In this document: positions 1 to 30,476 of the stretch, in pieces | Numbering within the stretch: position 1 is the first letter of the stretch | Layout of the letters: each line of letters begins with the position of its first letter | NCBI GenBank assembly: GCA_017506865.1 | Contig: JAFCMP010000535.1 | Span: 1-64,000 of the forward strand | DNA: 64,000 nt | Direction: 5' to 3' | Source: Tribonema minus | Taxonomy: Eukaryota > Sar > Xanthophyceae > Tribonematales > Tribonemataceae | The notes under the pieces: model-generated | Databases searched by the model: none | Told to the model about the DNA's origin: nothing | What the model saw: only the letters and a program-made list of their open reading frames with translations | Program-made: the position numbers and the translations under genes

Positions 1-162
1 CCCACAACAATGTACAGTGGTCACAATATGCCCAAGGCGCGCATCCAATCCCTCCCAATCGCAGTGCTTACTGTATCCAGAGAGTGAGCGATACGTTACG
101 TTCAAAGCTAGTTCTTCTCAAAAAGGGGTCTTGTCCCGACAGCGAGCGATGCGCTACTGTAC

Positions 163-2865
163 CTTCAGTACGTCAATGACGCGCTGCATGGACGCCTGCG
201 TGAGCTCGCCGTAGATGGGTCCGCCCTCGCCGTTGCCGCCCAGGCTCCCTGTGGTCGCCTTAATGACGGAGTAGATGCGCGCAACGGCAGGGTCACTGCG
301 GTGGGGCGTGAGTGGCGAGCCGAAGGGGCCCTGCACGATGAGAGACAGGATTCACGAAAGCAACGGGGGGGGGAGGGGGGGGGGGGTCATGAGTTCATTC
401 TCGATGATGATCATCGGCAGAGACGCAAGCGGCGGGGCATTAGTGACGAGCCGAACGCGCCCTGCAACATCACGAGAAAGGGGGGTGGGGTGGGGGGGGG
501 GGGGGGCGCATTAGTTTCGTCGGGAAATCATCGAAAAAGTGCAACGAGAGTTGGGGGGGGGCTATAACCATTGGCGGAAAATCATCGCATGAAGGCGCAA
601 CGAGAGACAGTTGGTGGAGATTTGCATGATGGCGTGATGGCCTGGTCGCCGCGCCGGGGCGTCGAGGGCGAGCCAAAGGCGCCCTGCACGACAGGGGACG
701 ACGATGCAGAAAAAACGGAGGGGCGGTATATCATGATCATTCTCGATGATGCTCATCGCTAGAGACGCAAGCGGCGCGGCCTCAGCGGCGAGCCGAAGGC
801 TCATTAGTTTAGCCAGCAAGTCATCGCAAAAGTGCAACGAGAGATGGAGGGGGGGCAAATCAGTTTCGGCGGAAAGTCATCGCAGGAGGCGCAACGAGAG
901 ACAGTTGGCGGAGATTTGCATGATGGTTTCGCCGGGTCGCCGCAACCGGCGTCAGCGGCGAGCTGAAGGCGCCCTGCAACAACATGAGACAGGCTCATGA
1001 AAGCGACCTGGGGGGTGGGGGGGGACTACGACCATTGGCGGAAATCATCGCAAGAGGCGCAACGAGTGACGAGTGACAGTTGGTGGGGTTGATTCACGAT
1101 AGGGGCCAGCGGCGGTACGGGCTGAGGGCTAGTGTCCACGCGGGCAGCGGTGCTCAGAAACTGGCAAGGCAGAAGGCGCCCTCTGTGTGGAAGACAACAC
1201 GGAACCCAAGGGGGGAACCTTGGAGTCATCAAGCCCGTAATGTTTCATTCGACAGCGCCGCACAAAGGCTGCTGACCGCTGCAGACTCAGACTCACTCGC
1301 GACTTGGCAATTGCACACCTTTTGGCCTCAAGAGAGGGATGGCATCAAGCCAACCCGCCCATGAAGCTGTGCTGAGGAACGCCACAGAAAGGCCGCCGCT
1401 GAGCTCTGCAGACTCAGATTCACTTGTGACTAGCCAGGTGCGCAGTGTCTGGCCTTGACAGAGCAATGGCATCAAGCCAGTCGCCCTTGATGTTTTTCAT
1501 AGCGAGGAACTAAGCGGGTCAGGGTTAGGGTTTGAGACGCCAGCACCGCTCAGCGCACAACTTTTGGGGCAGCCGTCCCCACAGGCGGTGAATGTTGCTC
1601 GAAAGCACCAGACACGGCTCAGCCGCCAGTGCCTGCCTTCCGCAAGTAGAGTATCAGGGGGTCTCTCAAGTGGCGTGTGCGTGTGGCCAGCAACACTGCA
1701 GGCAGGCGCATCGGGCAGGGAATACGACTCTGACTCTCTAGCGACTCGACTGCCGCACACCGCTCAGCCGCTGCCACGCCGCGCGCGCACAGTTCTCCGC
1801 TTGCGCCGCGCGACTGCCCCCGTCGACACGACGGTGCACGTGGCATCAGCCCGCAGCAACGCGCTGATTGCGAGGCACCCTCTCCCCCCCCCCCCCCCCT
1901 TCCTGCACGCCTCAGCCTGCCGCGTCGTAACAGTCATTGCGCTCAACAGCATGGACATGAATCTACAGATCGTAGAGCTCTAGGTGACAAGGTGTGGTTC
2001 ATCAATTGCATGATGGATGAGCGCTGCTGTCAGTGTGACTCACCCGCGGCTTTGAGGCCGAGCCCGAAGGCGTCCGCGCAGGGGTCCTCGCCCCCTTCCT
2101 GGGCGTCTTGCGGGGGGTCGCGGGGGGCGTGGCTGCGCGCAGCACAGGGTATGTAGGCAGAGCTGTCAGTCGATGCGAACATTTCAGCAAAGGCAGCAAT
2201 TCACGAGCACACAGTGGTGGCATGGCTCGTGGATGGATGGGGAGCTTGAAGAAGGAGGGGGTTTCTGTTTCCTCCTGTTCACAAGGGGTCATCGGGGGTG
2301 CTGCGGTGTGCAGCACAGGACATGAGGTACTTGATGAAGTTGCCATACTTCAAGAAGTCTGTGTTTGGCTGCGCGCCGACGGAGTTGAACGGCACATACT
2401 GAGCGTACATACCTATGCCCACACACCTCTGCTTCTACGCCCTTAGAGACTTACATAGCAACGGAGCTTCGCGCACGGATGGCAGGCAGCCCTTCAACTA
2501 GACACACCAGCGTACAAGATAGTCACACGAACCCGGCACACTGAGCCTGAGGTGACAACGGCGTGCGTGCCGCCTGGAGGCTGCCTAGTAAACTGTAATC
2601 AGACTCCATGTTGAATGTCATCTGAGGCTCCTGGAGCCAACGCATCATGGACAGCTCACGAACGGAGGTGGTGCTCAGGGCGCCTCAAGTCTGCTCCGGG
2701 GCCAGCCACGGTTGCTCTCAAGGTGTATCTGGCAAAGGTAAGAATTGGTTGCTTGACTGCCAAAGACTCTTCAGCATTGACTGCCACATAATGCTTACCA
2801 CTGGCAGCGGGCCCCTCGCCTCTGCCGCGCTTGTGCGCCATCAGCACTCCTGGTTCAGCCTCCAT
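163..2865 (-). CDS. DOT1-like methyltransferase gene, N-terminal exons (partial, runs off left edge)
   Basis: Three exons fit on the minus strand: 2865-2799 (ATG at 2865-2863), 2132-2044 and 330-163, with donors GTAAGC, GTGAGT and GTACAG. Phases agree: exon 1 ends one base into a codon, exon 2 supplies the other two, and the exon 2/3 junction is in phase 0. Exon 2 encodes a basic TPRKTPRK-type tail, typical of nuclear or DNA-binding proteins. Exon 3 ends with GGPIYGELTQASMQRVIDVL, which resembles the stretch just before the SAM-binding motif of DOT1-type histone H3 lysine methyltransferases; the catalytic part would lie beyond position 1. The start is uncertain: an acceptor-like CAG at 2874-2872 could join a further upstream exon. 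Family assignment is by recalled similarity of one exon; the splice model itself is well supported. Confidence 0.6.
331..2043 (-). repeat. Intron of DOT1-like gene made of decayed copies of the exon-3 acceptor edge
   Basis: Sequence matching the acceptor and the first bases of exon 3 (plus-strand form gccgaa-ggcgccctgca, real copy at about 316-335) recurs in diverged form near 451-465, 671-690, 785-800, 955-985 and 1165-1180. Intervening segments (atgatcattctcgatgatg, agacgcaagcggc, ggaaatcatcgcaagaggcgcaacgagag) recur with the same order. Long G runs on the plus strand (near 365-386, 480-506, 553-568, 1011-1024) read as C runs on the gene's sense strand. No coding exon is seen inside. Confidence 0.75.
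1941..2003 (+). repeat. Dispersed repeat, truncated copy 1 of 4
   Basis: The stretch gatcgtagagctctaggtga with its flanks is shared with copies at about 17478-17600 (opposite strand), 21868-22036 and 61692-61835. Only the first 60 bases or so are present here. It lies inside the DOT1-like gene's intron. Confidence 0.6.
2290..2330 (-). repeat. Echo of the exon-2 acceptor edge of the DOT1-like gene
   Basis: On the minus strand a gtgctgcacaccgcag acceptor-like sequence followed by CACCCCCGATGACCCC mirrors the true acceptor and start of exon 2 (gtgctgcgcgcag, then CCACGCCCCCCGCGACCCC). It lies about 180 bp upstream of the real site, in the intron 2133-2798. Confidence 0.55.
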
Positions 2866-3940
2866 CTCCACCTGCCGAATGGCAGTGCCAGCACGAACGC
2901 GCTCCCCTTGCTGGCAAGCCAGTGAGTAAGGCACCGGTGGAAGCCTATAGGCAGAGCGTATCGCCACTGCGTGCTCTGTATATCCAGCGTCCCATAAATC
3001 GTCAACGGGCACACACACGGCCGTGCTCGAAGATCCCCCGAAAATCGCATCCCCCCCTCTACTTTTTTTTCCCTAACAGCCGACGACGAGCGACCGAGAG
3101 CGCGGGGGAGAAGGCATAGAGGGCTGCGGACGTCGGAAACAGCAGGTGACGGCATTATGCATTGCACTGTCGTGTGTAATGCCTGCTCCATCGTCGTTTT
3201 GGAGAAACTCAAAAGTGCGAAACGCACAGAGACGTGTGTGCGAGGGCAGGAGCTGTGCCTGGCCCAAGATGGCCGCAAGATCTGCAATTGAACTGAATTT
3301 GCAACAGTAAGACCTGCAACGCTGTTGCTAGCTGCTCGATCTGTTCTGTGAAAGTGGTGGTTGCTTTTACCTTCGCCTGCCAGCATGTAGATACCAGCGC
3401 GGACTGGAGCTCACTTCAGGTAGGTTGCTGCATAGACTAGGCACCTGTACGCACTTCGCTGCCCATAGTAGTGTGGCATCAATGTCTATGGTGACATTGC
3501 ACACAGGGCATCTCATCACGCAGTCGAAGGCGTTGAAGCATCGCAGGCAATCTCCCCCGACGGTTTCAGGACGCTGTGTCACGTCACTCTTGCATTAGAG
3601 CATGCAAGAGCTATCATTGCAGCTATCATTGGTGCCAGATCCAAAGCTTAGGCATGCAATTACATGTACCTTTGCATTGCAAGCTATGCTCCCAACAACG
3701 AGTTGTACGTGCCGCTCATCGACAAGCAAACAAAGTGTGCCAGAAGCACATGTCGCTCGGTGGCAGCAGCGTCAACGCAATTGTACGCAAAGTTTAATTT
3801 GCATGCAGCTGCTGCAGCCCTCGCACACCATTATGACGCATAGTCACCCTGCCACAGTCATGAATCACGAGCGCTGCACACCAAAGCCAATGCATCTGCA
3901 CACCTACAAATCATTCATGACAGCTGCGCACCTGGCAGTG
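2866..3940. other. Region between the DOT1-like and SEC23 genes
   Basis: The two genes diverge from this region, so promoters of both should lie here. I see no confident TATA box or other motif. A possible minus-strand exon occupies 3415-3582 (listed separately). An imperfect tandem of CATTGCAGCTATCATTG-like units is visible near 3610-3690. Confidence 0.4.
3415..3582 (-). CDS. Possible 5' exon with two CxxC-type cysteine pairs
   Basis: A minus-strand reading frame opens with ATG at 3582 and contains CLRCFNAFDCVMRCPVC, that is closely spaced cysteine pairs that could bind zinc. It could end at a GTGAGC donor after 3415 in phase 0, compatible with the phase-0 acceptor at 2872 of the DOT1-like gene. 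There is no second line of evidence, so this is either a first exon of that gene or chance. Confidence 0.25.
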
Positions 3941-23245
<19,305 letters not shown>

Positions 23246-25199
23246 TACGCACCGCTGAGCGCCGCTGCGGCCGGCGCCGTGTAAGCGCCCATGCGCGCAC
23301 TCGTTCGCTCATGCGCTGAAATTGCCACACGCGCGGGGGGCATGAGTATCGGAGCTCTGGCGGCAGTGCCCATTCAGTGCGCGCGTTCACCGCGTGCGTC
23401 GTGCACAGGTTTTGATGCACACAGCGTTGGTGCTGAATCAATGGATGAACACAAAACTCTGTCGCTGCTGTGTGTGTCTGGCGCGTTCTCGTCGTGCTCG
23501 GTCTGTCTGTTCAGGCAGCATACGCATTGAACCATGCACATGTGCTTTGAACGCGCACTTCAACGTGCACATGTGCTTTGAACGCGCACTTCAACGTGAA
23601 GTATGCTGTCCAGCAATCGTGCCATATCATACTACTTCAATGTGCAATTTGTTTGCGACTTCTGTCTCAGTGCTTGATCTGACGGCAACAACAGAGCTGT
23701 TACGGTAGCTGTTGCAACACTCAGGCTGCTCATGCCCCCCTGGCAGCAAGCACGCCAATGGTACCATGCTTTAGTGGCAGCAACAGCCCAAGATGCCAGG
23801 CAATAACTGATGATCACATGCGCTGCATGCAGGCATAGTGTAATGCGCAATGCCATCATGCTAAACTGCAGCAGGCATGCAGCATATGCTATCTGAGGCG
23901 CTCACTGGCATTGTCAACCAGAATGTGTTCACGCGCCCTGGCACACGCAGAGTGCTAATAGTATGCTAGCACCAGCAGCTGCATCACCTGCTGCAGCAGC
24001 AGCATATACAGCCAGCTGGCAAGGTGCAAAAGGCGCAGGAAAACGGTGCGACATGCTGCACGAAAAGTACGCCCATCATTAGACCCATTTGGCCAACAGT
24101 GTATTGACCGCTGTTCTGGCCACACGCACAATCGTTCAACACACACATGTAGTCCTTACTCTGGGTGGCACTGCAAGTGCCTCCCGCGCTGAAAGCGGCG
24201 TATTGCACAGGTGGCGCAGTGCTCCGCACCTGCTGCTGCTGCTGCTGCGCGCGCGCGTGCGAGTGCCGCGCGATGCACACATCTTGTGAGGTTTAGCGCT
24301 GCTGCGGCGGCGGCGCCCTGTGCTGCTGCTGCGGGCGACTGTATCGCAGGGCAGGAGAGGGCGGCAGCCGGCCGAGCGCGTGCAGCGTGCGGTTCGAAGA
24401 CGATCTGCAGCGGCAGGTACCGGTAGTAGTCGGCGGAGTCACACGCTTTCAGCTGCAAGCGAGCACTACGGGGGCGGTGGTGGTGGGGGGGGGGGGGCAG
24501 GGGGGCGATGTCTACTAGCGACTTCACGGCACACTTCAACTTGGAGTCGAGGCGGAGCGCACGCACTGCCGTCGAGCACTGCAGCTGCGGGGGTCTGGCG
24601 CGTCCCCCGTTGCCGGCCGCGCGGCGTGTTGACGTAACAAACGCCGGCGGGCGGGCGCTGCAAATCTCAAATTTCGCTTCGGAAGTGCCAGACTGAGTGA
24701 ATCGTTGCCACAACTGGAAAGACACGTGTCTGATAACAGCCTGCTATCACGTGAGCTACACCACGGTACTGCGTGGACGTGACCATGCCGCGCCGGACAA
24801 GCCTGTATGCCCGACAGAGAAAAGGGTGGTGGCACGGCGGCGGTGGCAGCGGGGGGGGGGTGGGGGCGGGGGGGAAATGCACGGAGGGGGCCCGGGGCCC
24901 GGGGTGCCGGCTAAGCTAGTCTTCGGCATGAAATGATTGTACACACATTGGCAATATTGGCGCTGCGCGAAGGCAGCAGCCTGCGACTGTTGAAAACTGC
25001 AGCCCTAGACAAGCTGCCAGTGACCTATAGGAAACACGCGTCGCGTGGACCGGTCTGTACTGCCGAGCCCTGGCTGATGCGCAATGATGTTCAACTTCAA
25101 GTTGATCCTGTAGTGTAAGTGGTACCGTCACGCCCGAGGAACCGTGACGGTCACCGCTGCAGCAGCTCAGCTGAGCGGCGTGCGCACGCCGCGGCGCGC
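23246..25199. other. Region between convergent SEC23 and RWP-RK genes
   Basis: This holds the 3' ends of both genes. An exact tandem (TGCACATGTGCTTTGAACGC, GCACTTCAACG) is present at 23535-23596. Other contents are G runs at about 24485 and 24852 and GCTGCTGC repeats. One minus-strand frame with coding-like composition is listed separately; otherwise I see no gene. Confidence 0.4.
24156..24725 (-). CDS. Hypothetical reading frame, unrecognised
   Basis: A 189-aa minus-strand frame includes ACDSADYYRYLPLQIVFEPH, which looks less like random GC-rich translation than its surroundings, and a plausible acceptor (CGCTTGCAG) lies just upstream of that part. The rest is Ala- and Arg-rich low complexity. 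It could be one exon of an unknown gene or chance. No domain is recognised. Confidence 0.25.
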   Translation of the reverse strand: MSFQLWQRFTQSGTSEAKFEICSARPPAFVTSTRRAAGNGGRARPPQLQCSTAVRALRLDSKLKCAVKSLVDIAPLPPPPHHHRPRSARLQLKACDSADYYRYLPLQIVFEPHAARARPAAALSCPAIQSPAAAAQGAAAAAALNLTRCVHRAALARARAAAAAAGAEHCATCAIRRFQRGRHLQCHPE

Positions 25200-27017
25200 T
25201 CACCACAGCATCGGATCCGCGAGGAACGAGTCCAACAGCTCGCTCGTGCCGAGGGCGCCGTAGTCGCTGGTGCTGCAGAAGCCGAAGTGCGGCCCGCCGG
25301 AGTCTGCGAGCGGTGACGCCGGCGGCAGCGCGTGGAATGGGCCGCCGCCGCTGCTGCCGTGCGCGGCCTCGAGCATGTGCGCCCACGGCGTCGCCGGCGG
25401 CGCGCCCCCGCCCAGCACGTCGACGCCGTGCCACTGTGACATGATGCCATCACTGCCGCGCGCCGGCGGCAGTGGCGTCAGCGAGGCGCCGCCATCAGGC
25501 TGCCACTGGCTCAGCGCCACGCCGCCGCCGCCGCAGCGTGCCCTCTCCGCGGCGGCGCTGTGCGCCGGGTTCGCCGCCGTTGAAGGTCCGAGCCATCGCG
25601 CGTGAGCAGCGGGGGACGCGGCGTACGGCGCCGCGAGTGGCGACGCTGCCAGCCACGACTGGGGAGGGCCGACGCATGCGGCACGCCCGCTAGAGGCGCC
25701 GCCGTCGCCACTGATCTGGAAGTCGCCGGGGAATACGGCGGGGGCGAACCGCCACTTGCCGGCGCCGGCGGGCGGGGCTCTCTCGTCCAGCGGCACGAGC
25801 GCGGCGGGCCCCGGGCTCGGAGCGCTGCCCAGCTCGGGGGACACGCATTTCACTGAGGGGCGCCGCGTCACGGTGGCCTCCGCAGTTGCTGCTGCTGGCG
25901 CCGGCGCTGCTGCGCGTGATGTAGCACTGCGGCTGCCGCATCGCCTCTGGGATGTGCTGCTGCCAGTGCTCTGGCGGCAGACGCTCAGGCTGGCAAGTTG
26001 AACTTGAAGGTCGCTACCGAGCCGGTCGAACGGAAGGTCGGTGTCCCAGGGCTCCGGCTTGACAATGAGTGGGCCAGAGGAGATGAGAGGCGCATACTCC
26101 GAGATTGCCGACTCGGAGTCGGAGTTGGCGTCACCATGACGGCTGGCTGCTGCGCTAAGCCTCAGCCTTGCCGGACGTCGTGTGCCGGTTGCAGGTCTGC
26201 AGGAGAGCCTCCGCCCGGCTGCAGTCACTGCCGCTGCTTCTGCTTCACCGCCGTCGTCAGAGCTGCCAGTGTTGGAGGACTCGGAGCTAGGAGACGTCGT
26301 GTTACTGGTTCGTCTACGCTGGCGGCGCCGTGCGGCAGCAGCTGCTGCGCCGTAGTCTGCAGCAGAGCTGGCTGAGTCTGAAGCCGCTGCGCTGTCACAA
26401 CCGGTAATTATCAAGGTCTTTTCCTCCCGCAGTAAAGCGATGCGGTCTCTGAGGCGCGCTGACGCTGAGTGACCGTTGTCTACTGCCAAGACGCTGACCG
26501 CTGCCTGCTCCTGCAGCGCCTGCAGGATCTGCTCTTGCTTCGCGATCTGCGTTTCCAGCCGCAGCAACTGCCTGAGACGTGAACAAAACACAGCACAAAT
26601 GAGCACACTGACAACTACGAGAGGCATGCCGACTAGCGTATCACTGAGACTTTGCGTAACTGACTGACTGACTGACTGACTGCTAGCAACACTGATACTG
26701 ACAGCCAGCTGCGTGCGGATTATGGTGTGCTCCAACTGCAATCCAAATTTTATTGCTAAAAATACACACCTGTATGGCCATTTTGGTATGCCATGACGCC
26801 TGCAGAGGCGCTTAATGATGGTGGAGCTCACGCCCAACGCCCGTGCTGCGTGCTCCACTGGCCTGTCGAACAGCGCCTCCAGCTTCGCCCGCGTCATGTG
26901 CTTTGACACAGATTTGGGCCCGTTGCCATAGTATCTGACATGGAGCGGCTCCCGCTGCGCTGGGCTTTTCTTGCGAGCGCGCCTGTCGCCACGCATCGCC
27001 GACTGCGCTCCCGTCAT
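25200..27017 (-). CDS. RWP-RK domain transcription factor (2 exons)
   Basis: Exon 1 runs 27017-26770 and exon 2 26571-25200 (TGA stop), giving 539 aa. The RWP-RK DNA-binding motif lies at about residues 45-90: LFDRPVEHAARALGVSSTII, then KRLCRRHGIPKWPYR, and the splice joins it to QLLRLETQIAKQEQIL, restoring the usual run into a helical/coiled region. Donor CAG|GTGTGT and acceptor CACGTCTCAG flank a 198-nt intron. The remainder is Ser/Ala/Pro/Gly-rich, has an acidic Ser stretch and ends in LLDSFLADPMLW, possibly an activation segment. RWP-RK proteins regulate nitrogen responses or gamete/egg identity in plants and algae; which applies here cannot be told. The single divergence from the WPxRK consensus is Q after R. 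Confidence 0.88.
   Translation of the reverse strand: MTGAQSAMRGDRRARKKSPAQREPLHVRYYGNGPKSVSKHMTRAKLEALFDRPVEHAARALGVSSTIIKRLCRRHGIPKWPYRCVFLAIKFGLQLEHTIIRTQLAVSISVASSQSVSQSVTQSLSDTLVGMPLVVVSVLICAVFCSRLRQLLRLETQIAKQEQILQALQEQAAVSVLAVDNGHSASARLRDRIALLREEKTLIITGCDSAAASDSASSAADYGAAAAAARRRQRRRTSNTTSPSSESSNTGSSDDGGEAEAAAVTAAGRRLSCRPATGTRRPARLRLSAAASRHGDANSDSESAISEYAPLISSGPLIVKPEPWDTDLPFDRLGSDLQVQLASLSVCRQSTGSSTSQRRCGSRSATSRAAAPAPAAATAEATVTRRPSVKCVSPELGSAPSPGPAALVPLDERAPPAGAGKWRFAPAVFPGDFQISGDGGASSGRAACVGPPQSWLAASPLAAPYAASPAAHARWLGPSTAANPAHSAAAERARCGGGGVALSQWQPDGGASLTPLPPARGSDGIMSQWHGVDVLGGGAPPATPWAHMLEAAHGSSGGGPFHALPPASPLADSGGPHFGFCSTSDYGALGTSELLDSFLADPMLW
26572..26769 (-). other. In-frame, stop-free intron of the RWP-RK gene
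   Basis: The intron is 198 nt, a multiple of three, and has no stop in frame. If retained it would insert 66 residues including GMPLVVVSVLICAVFC, a transmembrane-like stretch, directly after the RWP-RK motif. It also holds a GACT/AGTC microsatellite (26660-26685). Confidence 0.6.
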
Positions 27018-28716
27018 GCCGCGGCGTTCTTATGGCGCTATACCGCAAAGTGTCTAGTGACCTGAGCAACCTTTTACGTCGCGACGAAGAGAAGGACGAA
27101 GAGAAGGAGAACCGGTACATCCCAAAGGCATCGTTCTTTGTCCGCCACCACCGAGGCCTTGTTTTGGGTGATTGGTAATCAGTGGGCCATCGCAGCCTGC
27201 TAGTGGCTGGTCCAGCCCCAATCAGTCAAGAGGACAGTCAAACCGGCACCTCCTCAGCAGAAGCGGAGGCACACGGCTCTTCGTCGTCGCCGCCTTCGAA
27301 CTTCCAAAGATCAATCTTAGCGAGATTCCGCGTCGAGCAGCAGTAAGTAATCGTGCCTCCTTGACTGGTGTGCACGTGCCTGACAGCAAGAACGGAGATG
27401 CTGCAATACGCTAGCTAACTGCTTTAAAATTGAATCAACCAACCACAGCACATTGAATCCGCAAAGATGCGAAATAGCCTGAAATGACGTCGCGCCGTTT
27501 TTCGCCGCTAGGGCATCTCCGAAATAAGGCCATTCATTCACAGGGTCAGGTTGGACTGTTGTCGGGGCATCAAGCATGCCCTGGAGTAAGTTGTACAGCT
27601 TGCCGGACCTCGTGTCACTGATCCTCGTGTCACTGAACTACTGGACAACAGGTGCATTTTCCACATGCACGTGTCTCACAGACGCAGACTGACTGGTTTG
27701 GTGCTGTGCAAGCAAGCACACAGATTGTGGCAGAACAGAATGGCAGAACAGAACGCATGAATAGGCTAGATTGAGTGCAAGCCTTCCAGCTGTGAATTAC
27801 TGGAAGTTGTTGAAGTTTCCGCAATCCTTTGCTCTTCTTGCAGTGTTCAGGAAAAACAAAAATTATTCAGGAAAAACAAATAGTGCAAGCCTGGCCCAGT
27901 GCGTTTGTGCTACATGGATCCAAATTGTTCAAATTGTTTCAAGGCACGATTCTTTGGGTACAAGAACTTCTTGTCAATGGATGCAAAGTTAAATTTCATA
28001 AAAACCAGACGCAGGACAATCATTATGAACCATCAGTGTCTTTTACATAGGACTTGTTTACAACACAATGCGCGCTTAGATGTGGTTCGTAGGATGACTT
28101 CAATATCGCAATAGTGTCTCTGTTCACCCATCTGAACAAAACATCCTGAATTGCAATTTCTTTAGAATCTCAACTAAAAATAAAAAAATATCAAAACTTC
28201 AACAAGAAGTTCGTGATTTAATTTAGAAAAAACCCTCCTAGTTCAGATTCTGAATCAAAAGGTTTGATCAACGTTTGGTGTGTGGTACATGATCATGCCC
28301 GTTGTGTCGCGCAATGGGGTAGTTATAATTGTTAAATTGACGCCTCAAAACGTGTCATGGATTTCATTGAATAAACACATTCTCTGTGCAAAGCGTCCTT
28401 TTTTCGTGCGTTGCGGTATGGTTTAGAACATAGAGTGACTTGTCGTCACAACTCTGTGCCAGATGCTGCATACTATTAGTTTACTACTATAATACCATAG
28501 ACCACTGTGACAGTGTGCATGCAAGCATGTCATAAAACAGCGCATGAGCCACAAAGACTTTCAAACAAGTTGAGACTCAGATGCTGCGGCAGCCGTAGCT
28601 GCTGCAGCTGCATATCAATAAGCTATGTTGATGTTGAGTTGACAGCCATCACTCGGGTCCGCTATGGTTGCAGAAGAATAATCTGATTCATTCAAATATA
28701 AAAGATGATGGCAGTT
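27018..28716. other. Gene-poor region upstream of the RWP-RK gene
   Basis: GC content falls across this stretch. The promoter of the RWP-RK gene should lie near 27020-27300, but no motif is clear. A minus-strand frame at 27317-27577 and plus-strand frames at 27771-28114 are short and match nothing I know. A direct duplication of ATTCAGGAAAAACAAA lies near 27847-27881. Confidence 0.35.
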
Positions 28717-28851
28717 TTGTACGTATGGACTTGTATTTATAAAGGCCCAAGGGAGGCCGGGTTGCCTATGCAATCGAAAAGCTTGCGTCAACACAGCAGC
28801 CTAGTCTGCGCTGTGCAGTTTTGTACAGTGCAACGCCACGGTATATATTAA

Positions 28852-29079
28852 ACTTAGTCTAGTGTTTCATCGGGGCCATTTCTTGAAAGTACTTGTGGTG
28901 TACATAAACACCGGTGTGATAGGAGCCTATGGTTAAAATTGAAGCTGCGATGTACTATAATATAAAATATTACTATTAGGAGTCTTAGACTAGAATTTGA
29001 CGGGGGGGGCATTTCTTGAAGCCTTGTGGTGTACATGAACGCCGGTGTGATAGTTGCCTAAGGTTAGAATTGAAGCTGC
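28852..29079 (+). repeat. Tandem duplication of about 100 bp
   Basis: Copies 28852-28948 and 28982-29079 share TTAGTCTAG, CATTTCTTGAA, TTGTGGTGTACAT, CCGGTGTGATAG and AATTGAAGCTGC in order. Confidence 0.7.
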
Positions 29080-29376
29080 AGCAGCACCTGAAAGAAGTTT
29101 GATAATGCAGCATGACATATGACATTGTCTTGAATTATAGTCAAACTAAAAGTGGGGAAGATCAAGTTGAACTGGTTACTATTATTATAGGAGGCCTCGG
29201 CTGCTGCAGAAGCTGAAAATCACCTGGCAGTGCCAGTGCAATTGATTGAACAGGTAGACTTGTTTGCATTCGTTACGGCAATATACCGTTACGGTAATAC
29301 GATTTGTGTAAGAGCAACTCTCTGTTACTAGTAGACAGCTGCCATAACTATTCATAGGATGATAGTACTTGTAGAT

Positions 29377-29490
29377 GTGCGTCCAGGTGTTGTCAACACA
29401 TGTGCCATGCACGTGTCTCGGTACCTCAGGCTGTACGACATAACAAGACAGTGTCACGTGCATGGCACATGTATCGACACCTGGACGCAC
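29377..29490. ncRNA. Long imperfect hairpin, possible small-RNA precursor
   Basis: Arms 29377-29415 and 29455-29490 pair over about 36 bp (GTGCGTCCAGGTGT, ACATGTGCCATGCACGTG) with one small bulge and a few mismatches, around a 39-nt loop. The size and shape resemble a microRNA precursor, but a decayed inverted repeat is equally possible. Confidence 0.35.
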
Positions 29491-29909
29491 AAAGCGATGA
29501 AAAGCTATTGATGGAAATCGTTTCCAGTTGCCACAGCGTCAACATGAAAAAGCAGCAGCAGCAGCGGTACTTTCAAGCTCAGCCTGCTGCAGCTGCTGAC
29601 TGAGTCACAAACTTCAATAAGACTGTCACATCACGTCACAGCAGACTGGAAGCTCAGAACCTCTGAGCCTGAGAGACTCAGTGTGCTAATGTATGCAGAC
29701 GACAGCATGACTCTTAGACTACTAGCCTGACTGAGTATTACTAGGACTTGCACGCGTCACATAGAATCAGTGTTGTCACATTACACACTGTGAATGAATT
29801 CAGTTTCATTTGACTCAGACCTCGCCGAGTCTGGCACACTGCAACAGCACTCAGCCTGAGTCCTACAACTGACCATGCATCAGCCATTGGCTGCAGGCCG
29901 CCTGGCAGT

Positions 29910-30476
29910 GTGTTTATGCCTGAAGACAGCCCATGCGTTGATCGCATGCTTGACTATCACTGGCGAAACTTTTTTTTACACTGGGTCAGCGTGCTGAGCC
30001 GCAAATGCCTGCGGGACAGGCTGAAAACAGAAAGGAAATTCAATACACGACTCTTTTCTAAAATCTGCAGCGATCGCACAGCCGCCGACCAGCGCACGCG
30101 TGTGCAGCCGACGGCTCGCAATCGCCCCGCCGCAGCGTGCTGCACTGCAGCCACCGTCCCCGGACATGGACAGCCGCTGTCGCCAAAATCACGCAAGAAA
30201 TTGCTGATTACAAATTTTGCGGGCTTTGACGGACGGTTACACCATCCTTCGCCATGCAGCCGCCACCGGGTGACCTCCGTCCGAGGAGTCGTTAGGCAAA
30301 CGGCATGGCACGCTGCGCAGCGCCACAGGCATGCCATAGGCATACACGCCCGCGGCCATAGGCCCTCTCAGACTCCGAGTCTGCTACTTCATAGTACTAT
30401 TATAAATAGTTTACAAGAAAAGGAATACTTCCAAGTACTTGGTCACCAGCTGCTGCTGATAGTATGTGCACACTGA
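29910..30476. other. GC-rich island in AT-rich DNA
   Basis: Between about 30060 and 30370 the GC content jumps, and frames are open on both strands (188 aa plus, 128 aa minus). Neither is recognised. It resembles the host's exon composition, so it could be a captured or decayed exon. Confidence 0.3.
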
